A program made the position numbers and the translations under genes. A stretch of 53,654 bases of DNA from Acidobacteriaceae bacterium (GTDB lineage Bacteria > Acidobacteriota > Terriglobia > Terriglobales > Acidobacteriaceae): contig CAJCIM010000026.1 of NCBI GenBank assembly GCA_903970395.1, forward strand, positions 1-53,654, given 5' to 3'. Below the pieces are notes generated by a model. That model made no database searches. It saw nothing but the letters and a program-made list of their open reading frames with translations, and was not told the origin of the DNA. Below, one piece after another: positions 43,814-51,632 of the stretch (position 1 is the first letter of the stretch; each line of letters opens with the position of its first letter).

Positions 43814-45256
43814 ATGAGCAGCACGATTGGCGACCTTTCACTCTTGGGCGAACCAACGGCTCTCCCCATAGGCGCAGATGAAGAGCTCGCCGGGCCAATT
43901 CGCATAACCCCCGTCGGACTATCTGAGCGAATCTCCTCGATCGACGTGCTGCGCGGCTTTTGCCTGATGGGGATTCTTCTCGCCAACATCACCGACTTCG
44001 CGCTTCCCGGATGGAACTATACCTTCCCTCTCGATACTGTGAACCCTGTCTTCAATGGACCGCACTGGAAGATCAATACCGCGGCCTGGTTCCTGCGATG
44101 GATGTTTGTCGAGGGCAAAATGCGCGCTCTCTTCTCGATGCTCTTTGGAGCGGGCATCATCCTGCTGACAACCCGCGCGCAGGAACGCGGCGTCGGCATT
44201 CGCGCTGCCGACATCTACCTGCGCCGCAACATGTGGCTCGTGGTCTTCGGCTTCATCCACTGCCTGTTCATCTGGAGTGGCGATATCCTGTTCTTCTATG
44301 GCGTCTCAGCCTGGCTCTTTCTCTTCGTCCTTCGCAACCTGAAACCGAAAACATTGATCCTTCTGGGCGTCGTCGCTCTCTTCGCAAACACGCTGATCGT
44401 GCCGGTCAAGCAGACAATCCGCGCGGCACACTATAAGCGAGACGCCGAGCAGGCCAACATCGCCCTGGCGCACCACCAGGTGCTGACAGCACTACAGATC
44501 ACCGCGCTGGAGGGCTGGAAGGCCGAGCAGGATCGCTGGCGGCCCGGCGTGGAGAAACTCTACGCCGACATTGCTGCACATCAGCACGGTTATATCGGAG
44601 CTCAGCGCGCCGACGCCCATGATGCCATCTACAGTGAAGTCAGAAGCGCGCACACCTTCGGCGACTGGATCAGCACGATGCTCATCGGCATGGCGCTCTT
44701 CAAGCTGGGCTTCTTCTCCCTCCGATGGTCCACGCGTAGCTACATGCTCACAGCTGTCGTCGGCCCGGGTATCTCACTGCCACTCACTTTCTGGGGCTGC
44801 TGGCGGACATGGCGCAGCGGCTTCGATATGTTCGACGCCGCCCACTCGCTGCTCTATCCTGGCGATCTCACGCGGGTTGCGGGAGCGCTCGGATACGCCG
44901 CCATTCTTCTGCTGTTGGTGCGGGCCGGATTCTTCCGCTGGCTTCTCGCACGCTTCGCCGCCGTTGGCCAGATGGCATTCTCCAACTACATCCTGAACAG
45001 CCTGGTAATGAAGACACTCTTCGTCTGGGGCCCGCTCCACTGGTATGGCTATGTGGACTACTACAAGTTGTACTTCGTGGTCGCCGCTGAATGGATCGTC
45101 AACATGACCTTCTCCGGACTCTGGCTTCGCCATTTCCGCTTCGGTCCACTCGAGTGGTGCTGGCGTTCATTGACCTACTGGCAACGGCAGCCCATGCTAT
45201 TGCCCTCTGCTACGGAAGCAGATCTGATGAGTGCCGAGTCGGCTTCTGGGAAGTGA
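43814..45256 (+). CDS. DUF418 family multi-pass membrane protein
   Basis: 480 residues from ATG 43814 with GGAG 8 bases ahead. About ten hydrophobic segments. RISSIDVLRGFCLMGILLANI starts the family, and RALFSMLFGAGIILL, FIHCLFIWSGDILFFYG and the C-terminal AVGQMAFSNYILNSLV and LWLRHFRFGPLEWCWRSLTYW are DUF418 hallmarks. The family is unassigned but related to acyltransferase/heparan-acetyltransferase-type membrane proteins. A charged loop (EGWKAEQDRWRPGVEKLYAD) enlarges the middle. Confidence 0.92.
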   Translation: MSSTIGDLSLLGEPTALPIGADEELAGPIRITPVGLSERISSIDVLRGFCLMGILLANITDFALPGWNYTFPLDTVNPVFNGPHWKINTAAWFLRWMFVEGKMRALFSMLFGAGIILLTTRAQERGVGIRAADIYLRRNMWLVVFGFIHCLFIWSGDILFFYGVSAWLFLFVLRNLKPKTLILLGVVALFANTLIVPVKQTIRAAHYKRDAEQANIALAHHQVLTALQITALEGWKAEQDRWRPGVEKLYADIAAHQHGYIGAQRADAHDAIYSEVRSAHTFGDWISTMLIGMALFKLGFFSLRWSTRSYMLTAVVGPGISLPLTFWGCWRTWRSGFDMFDAAHSLLYPGDLTRVAGALGYAAILLLLVRAGFFRWLLARFAAVGQMAFSNYILNSLVMKTLFVWGPLHWYGYVDYYKLYFVVAAEWIVNMTFSGLWLRHFRFGPLEWCWRSLTYWQRQPMLLPSATEADLMSAESASGK

Positions 45257-45418
45257 TGCCGTCATCTCCGGGGAGCGGCGTCTTCGGGAACTTCCGGTAG
45301 CCCGCACTCTATAGACTGCCTCACCACGCATCTTGACACGTCTGCCGCGCCTTCATACACTCGCGTCTTCAGAACATCCAGCACCGGGCCCACATCAAGA
45401 GTTCCCTCCGAGGCGCCT

Positions 45419-46171
45419 ATGCCCCTGCCCTTCCTCAAGTACCGCCAGCAACACCTTGAAGCCCGTCGCCAGCTCTCACCCACCGAGCGCTTCGCCGAAA
45501 GCCAAAAGGACCTCCGTTTCTGGACCAACCTCGGCCTCGCCAACGCCATCATCATCGGCTTCATCGTAATCATCGCCCACGGCGGCATCCTCACCTCCGC
45601 CATCGCCGCCTTTGGAGCAGCGCTTGGCACCGGCGGCATCCTCGGCTTCCTCTTCGGAGTTCCCAGTGCCGCCAAGGCTCCCGTCAACATCAACAATGCA
45701 GGCTCGGTCGCGGTCGGCACCGGTAACGACTCCCGCACCACCGGCGGCGCCGTTAACGACCCCACAGCCGGCGTGGCCGCCGTTCAAACCACACCCCCGG
45801 GGCCATCCCTCGTCGCTTCTCCTCCTGCACCCTCTTCCAACACAGCCGCCAGCGATCCCGCCTCCACCACCGCCGACAACGCCACGCTGGCACACTACAA
45901 CATCTCCAATCTCGAACAGGTCGCGGACTGGGTCACGAAGCTTCTCCTCGGCGGCGGCCTCACGCAGATGCAGCGCATTCCACCCACCATCTGGCGATGG
46001 TCACAGATCGTCGCGTGGGGCATCATCGGCGACAATGCCAAAGTCACTCCGCAGCGCATGCTCGCCGAGCAATCCTACTCCGCCGCTCTGCTCGTCTACG
46101 GCTTCGTCCTCGGGTTCTTCGCAGGCTTCCTTATCACCAAGCTCCAGCTAGGCAAGGCCATCGCCGACTAG
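45419..46171 (+). CDS. Membrane protein with N- and C-terminal helices and low-complexity middle
   Basis: 250 residues; GAGG is about 8 bases ahead. Two hydrophobic segments at about 36-55 and 60-82 (ending FLFGVP), a Pro/Ala/Ser/Thr linker (about 85-152), then NLEQVADWVTKLLLGGGLTQM and a last transmembrane helix (LLVYGFVLGFFAGFL). The FLFGVP plus LEQVADWVTKLLLG arrangement recalls membrane domains found in some bacterial immunity or signalling proteins, but this is only resemblance from memory. Function unknown. Confidence 0.72.
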   Translation: MPLPFLKYRQQHLEARRQLSPTERFAESQKDLRFWTNLGLANAIIIGFIVIIAHGGILTSAIAAFGAALGTGGILGFLFGVPSAAKAPVNINNAGSVAVGTGNDSRTTGGAVNDPTAGVAAVQTTPPGPSLVASPPAPSSNTAASDPASTTADNATLAHYNISNLEQVADWVTKLLLGGGLTQMQRIPPTIWRWSQIVAWGIIGDNAKVTPQRMLAEQSYSAALLVYGFVLGFFAGFLITKLQLGKAIAD

Positions 46172-46384
46172 AGCCCGATATGAACCTGACGCCATTGCCT
46201 TAGCGACAGTCCTGGAAACTATTTTCCTCAGTGTCCGCAATTCCTTGGAATAAAGTCTTTGCTGCCTTGTTATGTCCAACAGCGGCAATACGGTTAGGGC
46301 TGGGTGAGCTTGTAAGCGCGGAATAGAAACCTGGTTCTGACCACGACAGTTCATCCTCAGCATATTCAGAAGAGAAATAGTCCA

Positions 46385-47242
46385 ATGATGAATGGTATTT
46401 CAAACGCGATAACGTCACCCCTGGAAGACCTGAGTCCTGTTTCGGACAGTCTGTCGAATCTGCCACAGGGTTTCAGTGGCGAGGATCAGGCGGCAGGGGC
46501 AAATGGGAACTCAAACCTTGAGTCGGAAATTCAGAATACCCTCATGGCCCTGGCTCAGGAACTTCAGCAGTTAGAGCAACTTATAAGCAACTTGGGGGGT
46601 TCTCAGCAGGGCGGGGATGACAGCGGCCAGGGTGGCGCGTCCGGTATCTCTTCAGGTGGTTCAGCTTCGCCGGGTGCTTCGACGCAATCACTCCTTGCTG
46701 CTGGACCGGAAGGCGGCGCCTCCGGTCCGAGTGGGGCGCCGCAATCTGGTGCTGGCGCTCCTGCTGCCAGCGCAGGAGCGAGCGGCGCTGCCGCGCCAGG
46801 TGGAGCATTGGGGCCAAATGTACCGAGCGCATTGCAGCCGTACACGCAGGAGATCAACGCAGCTGCAAAGCAAACAGGCGTGCCGGCTTCTCTTATTGGG
46901 GCGCAGATCCTTCAGGAATCGAGCGGCAATCCAAACGCGGTCACAACAAACCCGGCTCTAGGTAAGCCTGATATGGGATTGATGCAAGTCGATCAGGATA
47001 CATTCCAGGGACTGCAGCAGCAGTATCCAAATTTGCTGGGTGGTAAATCGGCCTTTGATCCAGGAGCCAATATTATGGCCGGAGCGCTTTATGATGCACA
47101 GATGCTGAAGCAAAACAACGGAGATATCGGCGCAGCTTTGACCGCATATAATGGCAATGCAGACTCGAATTACGTCAACGAAGTGACCGCAAAGATGAAC
47201 GCGCTCCAGAACGGCACTCCTGTTCCGGGCGGCTTTTCATAG
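46385..47242 (+). CDS. Signal-less SLT-fold lytic transglycosylase with glycine-rich N-terminus
   Basis: 285 residues. No signal peptide. Residues 1-70 are Ser/Asn/Gln-rich with a Leu-rich helix (TLMALAQELQQLEQLISNLG); 71-145 are Gly/Ala/Ser-rich; 150-285 are an SLT domain with catalytic Glu178 in ILQESSGNPNAV, DMGLMQVDQDTF and AYNGNADSNYV. The N-terminal layout recalls harpin-like or type III-secreted murein hydrolases, and no secretion genes are near. Codon use is more A/T-rich than neighbours, suggesting transfer. AGAAGAGAAAT upstream is the ribosome site. Confidence 0.82.
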   Translation: MMNGISNAITSPLEDLSPVSDSLSNLPQGFSGEDQAAGANGNSNLESEIQNTLMALAQELQQLEQLISNLGGSQQGGDDSGQGGASGISSGGSASPGASTQSLLAAGPEGGASGPSGAPQSGAGAPAASAGASGAAAPGGALGPNVPSALQPYTQEINAAAKQTGVPASLIGAQILQESSGNPNAVTTNPALGKPDMGLMQVDQDTFQGLQQQYPNLLGGKSAFDPGANIMAGALYDAQMLKQNNGDIGAALTAYNGNADSNYVNEVTAKMNALQNGTPVPGGFS

Positions 47243-47287
47243 TGTCTCTCTGATTCTGGAGGCTTCGATGTATCCCAAGCTCTCCAA

Positions 47288-47348
47288 TCGCAAGATAGGC
47301 CGGCAGAGCTGCCATGACGTCTTGGGCAGCCTCTCCCGCCTATCTTGC
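47288..47348. terminator. Large two-way hairpin between convergent genes
   Basis: CGCAAGATAGGC / GCCTATCTTGCG, 12 perfect pairs, enclosing a second GGCAG-type palindrome. It lies between the transglycosylase and the convergent secreted protein, overlapping the latter's stop. Confidence 0.7.
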
Positions 47349-47801
47349 GTACAAGAACGTCCCGCAGAGGTCCGTAGCCGTCGCCAGTCCTTCAGCCGTC
47401 AGTACCGGCATATCGCTGCCGGAGAAGAACGCCAGGTGCAGGCTCCTGCCATCGGAATAGCTCACCATCCACTGCGTATCTTCGCTGCCGCACAGCGTAT
47501 TCCTATGCGCAAACCGCTTTGACGCCGGAATCATCGTCCGGTACAGATGACCGCTTCCAACCGCACCGGGCTCCACATCAAACACCCCGGTCGCCTCCTC
47601 CGGCTTCAATGTGCGAATCTCCGCAATGGTGAACGCCGAGAAGTTGATCGAAACCTTCTGACCGGAAAAATACACATCGCCCGTCGTGGACTTGGCCGCC
47701 TCATTCGCAGCGCGCCACTGCCCGCTATCCTGGGCCTCACCCGTCGCCGCAAACGCCAGCCCGCACACCATCGCCAAACTCAACAACATCCGTCGCTTCA
47801 T
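47340..47801 (-). CDS. Secreted hypothetical protein
   Basis: 153 residues with a signal peptide (MLLSLAMVCGLAFAATGEAQ). Two cysteines (LCGSED and DLCGTFLYAR) could pair. Strand-rich (DVYFSGQKVSINFSAFTIAEI, MVSYSDGRSLHLAFF). No family recognised. Its 3' end lies in the hairpin shared with the convergent gene. Confidence 0.7.
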   Translation of the reverse strand: MKRRMLLSLAMVCGLAFAATGEAQDSGQWRAANEAAKSTTGDVYFSGQKVSINFSAFTIAEIRTLKPEEATGVFDVEPGAVGSGHLYRTMIPASKRFAHRNTLCGSEDTQWMVSYSDGRSLHLAFFSGSDMPVLTAEGLATATDLCGTFLYAR

Positions 47802-47898
47802 CTATCCAGCATGACACCGACGCCAAACCCAATCAAATGCACCCACATCAAACCAGCCAACTTCAAGAACTCCGAATAACCTCAACCATCCCCACCAC

Positions 47899-47941
47899 AG
47901 CCGTGGCGAAACTCGGCTAACTTCGCGCCCTTTACTGGAAG
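47899..47941. repeat. Dispersed repeat D
   Basis: AGCCGTGGCGAAACTCGGCT-type unit ending CGCGCCCTTTACTGGAAGG, in the gap before dapD. Third copy, with 13936 and 33886. Confidence 0.75.
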
Positions 47942-48012
47942 GCCCTGCCTTTGCACTTGCTTTTACCCTTCCAGAAAATCCGCCACCCGCTGCCGCTACA
48001 ATCTAAATAACT

Positions 48013-48888
48013 ATGTCCCATGTAAGCCCACACACGCTGGAACCCAAGATCGAGCACTGGTTCGCCCAGGGCGCTGCCGCCGTCGGCGAAAACGACGCCA
48101 TCTACGCATTTGAGCTGCTGCGCGAGCAACTTGAGCTCGGTCACCTCCGCTCAGCCGAACCCGACGCAAGCTCGCCGACCGGCTGGCGCGTCAACGCCTG
48201 GGTCAAGCGAGGCATCCTGCTCGGCTTCCGTCTCGGTGCACTCGAAGATATGTCCGGCAACTGGGCCATGGCTCCGGGCCCACTCAGCTTCGTAGACAAA
48301 GCCACCTACCCAATCCGTCGCTTCACCCCGGAAGACGGCATACGCATCGTCCCCGGCGGCAGCAGCGTCCGCGCCGGTGCGCACCTCGCCAAGGGCACCG
48401 TCATGATGCCCCCGGCCTACGTCAACGTCGGAGCCTACGTCGGCGAAGGCACCATGATCGACTCACACGCCCTCGTCGGCAGCTGCGCCCAGATAGGCAA
48501 GCGCGTACATCTCTCCGCCGCCGCGCAGATCGGCGGCGTCCTCGAACCCGTCAACGCCTCGCCCGTCATCATCGAAGACGACGCGCTGGTTGGCGGCAAC
48601 ACTGGCGTCTACGAAGGCACTATCGTCCGTTCCAAAGCCGTGCTCGCCGCCGGAGTCATCCTCACCCGCGGCACACCGGTCTACGACCTGCCGAACAACA
48701 CAGTCCTGAAGGCCACAGCCGACAGCCCTCTGATCATCCCCTCCGGAGCCGTCGTCGTCGCCGGCAGCCGCGCCATCACCCATGGCCCCGGCAAGGACCT
48801 CGGCCTCTCGGTCTATACCCCCATCATCGTGAAGTACCGCGACGAAAAGACCGAACTCTCCACCACGCTGGAGGATCTCCTGCGCTAG
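48013..48888 (+). CDS. dapD: Tetrahydrodipicolinate N-succinyltransferase
   Basis: 291 residues. N-terminal helical part ([10 protein letters not shown] through about 105), then a left-handed beta-helix of hexapeptide repeats ([59 protein letters not shown] in pieces) and a C-terminal arm. Transfers succinyl from succinyl-CoA to tetrahydrodipicolinate, so this organism uses the succinylase branch to diaminopimelate and lysine. dapE, dapF and lysA are not in the window. Confidence 0.95.
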   Translation: MSHVSPHTLEPKIEHWFAQGAAAVGENDAIYAFELLREQLELGHLRSAEPDASSPTGWRVNAWVKRGILLGFRLGALEDMSGNWAMAPGPLSFVDKATYPIRRFTPEDGIRIVPGGSSVRAGAHLAKGTVMMPPAYVNVGAYVGEGTMIDSHALVGSCAQIGKRVHLSAAAQIGGVLEPVNASPVIIEDDALVGGNTGVYEGTIVRSKAVLAAGVILTRGTPVYDLPNNTVLKATADSPLIIPSGAVVVAGSRAITHGPGKDLGLSVYTPIIVKYRDEKTELSTTLEDLLR

Positions 48889-48940
48889 CGCGGGAACCGC
48901 CAGCTCAACACCCTCGTACTGAAGAAGGAAGGAGTTTCTC

Positions 48941-49129
48941 ATGAAGGTCCTGCTCTTCGTTATCCTGCTTGTCATCTGCTGGCCGCTCGCACTGCTGGCT
49001 CTGGTTCTCTATCCCATCGTCTGGCTGTTTCTGCTGCCCTTCCGCATCGTCGGTATCGCAGTCGATGGCGTCCTCGAGCTCGTCCGCGCCATCTTCACCC
49101 TGCCGGTGCGCCTGCTCCGCGCCATCTAG
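48941..49129 (+). CDS. Small hydrophobic membrane protein
   Basis: 62 residues. GGAAGGAG lies 6-13 bases ahead of ATG 48941, a strong site that supports this small gene. Two hydrophobic segments (LFVILLVICWPLALLALVLY and VWLFLLPFRIVGIAVDGVL) and a basic end (PVRLLRAI). Similar small proteins are common in Acidobacteria and Proteobacteria; no function known. Lies 52 bases after dapD. Confidence 0.78.
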   Translation: MKVLLFVILLVICWPLALLALVLYPIVWLFLLPFRIVGIAVDGVLELVRAIFTLPVRLLRAI

Positions 49130-49164
49130 CAGCGCCCACTGAACCTGATACGCTATGGCCAACT

Positions 49165-49902
49165 ATGCAAGCGTTCAACGAGCACATCGCGAAAGACGGC
49201 TTCCGCCTGCGCGGCACTGCCATGTCGCGTATCGACGGTTTCTCTGATGTCGTCTTTGGCTTTGCGCTCACTCTCCTCGTCGTCTCACTTGAGGTGCCCC
49301 GTACTTACGACGAGTTCCACGCCGCCATTCTGGGGTTTCTCCCTTTCGCCGTCTGCTTCTTCTTCCTTCTCCTGATCTGGAGAGCACACTTCCGCTTCTT
49401 CCGGCGGTACGGTATGCACGATGCCGGCACCATCTGGATCAACGGAGCCCTGCTGTTCGCCGTTCTCTTTTATGTCTATCCGCTGAAGTTCCTGTTCTAT
49501 GTCGCCAACGGAAGACACACGAACGACAATGTCTTCACCAATCCCTACCAGCCACGCGAGATGATGATCGTCTACGGCCTGGGCTTTGCGGCGATCTACT
49601 TCTGTCTCTCCGGGCTGTATCTCAACGCCTGGCTCCAACGCAAGAGTCTTCACCTCAATCCGCTCGAGGTCGTCCTCACCATGTCCAGTGCAACGGACAT
49701 GGTCGGCATCGGCAGCATCGGTATTCTTTGCGCCATCATCGCTCGAATCCTTCCGCCAGAGCACGCAGGCAATGCCGGCTGGTTCTTCTTCCTCATCGCC
49801 ATCTGGAGCACCGCCCACGGCTTCGTATCCGGACGCTTCATCCGCGCCGCTCGCGCCCGCACGGCACCGGAGGACCTCCAGCCGTTACCACATGGAAGTT
49901 GA
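49165..49902 (+). CDS. TMEM175-like (DUF1211) membrane protein
   Basis: 245 residues, six hydrophobic segments. The R-x3-FSD signature is present as SRIDGFSDVVFGFALTLLVVS (Arg22, Phe26, Ser27, Asp28), but the residues after FSD differ from the channel at 41957 (VVFGFALTLLV in place of GVIAVIITIMV). NGALLFAVLFYVYPLKFLFY is the TM3 region. A second, diverged member; channel function is likely but ion choice may differ. A shorter start at ATG 49222 is possible. Confidence 0.82.
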   Translation: MQAFNEHIAKDGFRLRGTAMSRIDGFSDVVFGFALTLLVVSLEVPRTYDEFHAAILGFLPFAVCFFFLLLIWRAHFRFFRRYGMHDAGTIWINGALLFAVLFYVYPLKFLFYVANGRHTNDNVFTNPYQPREMMIVYGLGFAAIYFCLSGLYLNAWLQRKSLHLNPLEVVLTMSSATDMVGIGSIGILCAIIARILPPEHAGNAGWFFFLIAIWSTAHGFVSGRFIRAARARTAPEDLQPLPHGS

Positions 49903-49962
49903 GTTTGTCCTGCACCGCTCAGCGCGGCGCCGCGCTTGTATAGTGCGATAGACTGGAAGTCC

Positions 49963-51624
49963 ATGGCAAATGAAAAACTGCAGATAATTCCTTTAGGCGG
50001 GCTCGGTGAGTTCGGTATGAACTGCCTCGCACTCCGCTACGATGACGACATCATCGTCATCGACGCTGGCCTGATGTTCCCCGAAGAAGAGCTCCTCGGC
50101 GTCGACATCGTCGTCCCCGATATCAGCTACCTGATCGAGAACCGCGACAAGGTTCGCGGAATCATACTGACCCACGGACACGAAGACCACATCGGCGGCC
50201 TTCCCTGGATCCTCTCCGAGCTCAACGTGCCCGTCTACGGCACCGAGTTCACACTCGCCTACGTCGAAGGCAAACTCGAAGAGCACCGCCTACTCGACGA
50301 CACCGAGCTCATCGAAATCCTCCCCGGCGAGCGCATCAACCTCGGCGCGTTCTCCATCAACCCCATTCGCGTCACGCACTCACTCGTCGACTGCGTCGCC
50401 CTCGCCATTTACACACCGGCCGGCATCGTGCTCCACACCGGCGACTTCAAGATTGACCTCTCCTCACCCGACGGTCATCCCTTCGACCTGCACGCCTTCG
50501 CCGACCTCGGCAAGCAGGGCGTCCTCGTCCTCTTGCAGGACTCCACCAACGTCGATCGCCCCGGCTTCACGCCCGGCGAGCGGGCCGTCATCCCACGCCT
50601 CGACGACATCTTCGCAGCCACGAAGAAGAAGCTCTTCTTCTCCTGCTTCTCCTCGTCGATACACCGCATGAAGATCGCGATGGACCTCGCTCACAAGCAC
50701 GGCCGCAAGGTCGCGCTCATCGGCCGCTCCATCGACAACTCCGCGGAGATCGCTCAGGACCTCGGCTACCTCGACCCCGCTCCGGGCCTCATCATCAACC
50801 CCGGCCAAATTCGCGACACCCCAGCGAGCAAGCTGCTCATCCTCATCTCCGGCACGCAGGGCGAGCCCATGTCCGCGCTCTCCCGCGCCGCGGTCGACAA
50901 CCACAAGTTCGCCAAGATCGACGCCGGCGACACCGTGCTGCTCAGCTCGCGCGTCATCCCCGGCAACGAGAAGGCCATCTACCGCGTCATCGACCACCTC
51001 GAACGCCGCGACGCCCGCGTCATCCACGACGACGGCACCAACGGCCTCATCCACGTCTCCGGCCACGGCTCGCAGGAAGAACTCCGCATGATGATCAACC
51101 TCGTGCGTCCGAAGTTCTTCATCCCTGTCCACGGCGACTACCGTCACCTCAAGCGCCACGTTGAGCTGGCAACCGCCACCGGCATTCCGGAGAAGGTCAT
51201 CCTCATGGAAGACGGGGACGTCCTCACCGTCGACCGCAACTCCGCCGAAAAGACCGGCAAAGTCACCACCGGCCGCGTCTGCATCGATAACAACTCCACT
51301 GCCGACGTCGTCGAAGACACCATCATCCGCGACCGCAAGCACCTCGGCGAAGACGGCGTCTTCCTCCCCATCATCGCCATCAACCGCCGCACCGGCCAGG
51401 TCGAAGGCACACCCGAGATCACCACCCGCGGCTTCGCGGCAGACGATCCCGAACTCCTCCGCAACGCCCGCGACATCGTCGTCCGCACACTCGAAACCTC
51501 CAGCAACGAAGAGCGCCGCGACTACGGCGTGATGAAGGACAAGATCCGCGGCGACCTCAAGCGCTTCCTGCAGAAGAACGCCAATCGCAAGCCCCTGATT
51601 ATGCCGATCATACTGGAGCTGTAA
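49963..51624 (+). CDS. rnj: Ribonuclease J
   Basis: 553 residues from ATG 49963 with GGAAG just ahead. Metallo-beta-lactamase/beta-CASP nuclease: HGHEDH (71-76), HTGDFKID, SGTQGEP and the HVSGHGSQEEL motif, plus the C-terminal domain closing at PIILEL. RNase J cuts and trims mRNA and rRNA from the 5' end; in this phylum it stands beside or in place of RNase E. Typical length, all metal ligands present. Convergent to the OPT gene, with 8 bases between stops. Confidence 0.96.
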   Translation: MANEKLQIIPLGGLGEFGMNCLALRYDDDIIVIDAGLMFPEEELLGVDIVVPDISYLIENRDKVRGIILTHGHEDHIGGLPWILSELNVPVYGTEFTLAYVEGKLEEHRLLDDTELIEILPGERINLGAFSINPIRVTHSLVDCVALAIYTPAGIVLHTGDFKIDLSSPDGHPFDLHAFADLGKQGVLVLLQDSTNVDRPGFTPGERAVIPRLDDIFAATKKKLFFSCFSSSIHRMKIAMDLAHKHGRKVALIGRSIDNSAEIAQDLGYLDPAPGLIINPGQIRDTPASKLLILISGTQGEPMSALSRAAVDNHKFAKIDAGDTVLLSSRVIPGNEKAIYRVIDHLERRDARVIHDDGTNGLIHVSGHGSQEELRMMINLVRPKFFIPVHGDYRHLKRHVELATATGIPEKVILMEDGDVLTVDRNSAEKTGKVTTGRVCIDNNSTADVVEDTIIRDRKHLGEDGVFLPIIAINRRTGQVEGTPEITTRGFAADDPELLRNARDIVVRTLETSSNEERRDYGVMKDKIRGDLKRFLQKNANRKPLIMPIILEL

Positions 51625-51632
51625 ACCACCGA

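Noticed and set aside
47268-47522. Open frame after the signal-less transglycosylase
   Set aside because: Runs through the convergent hairpin and antisense to the secreted protein; not a gene.
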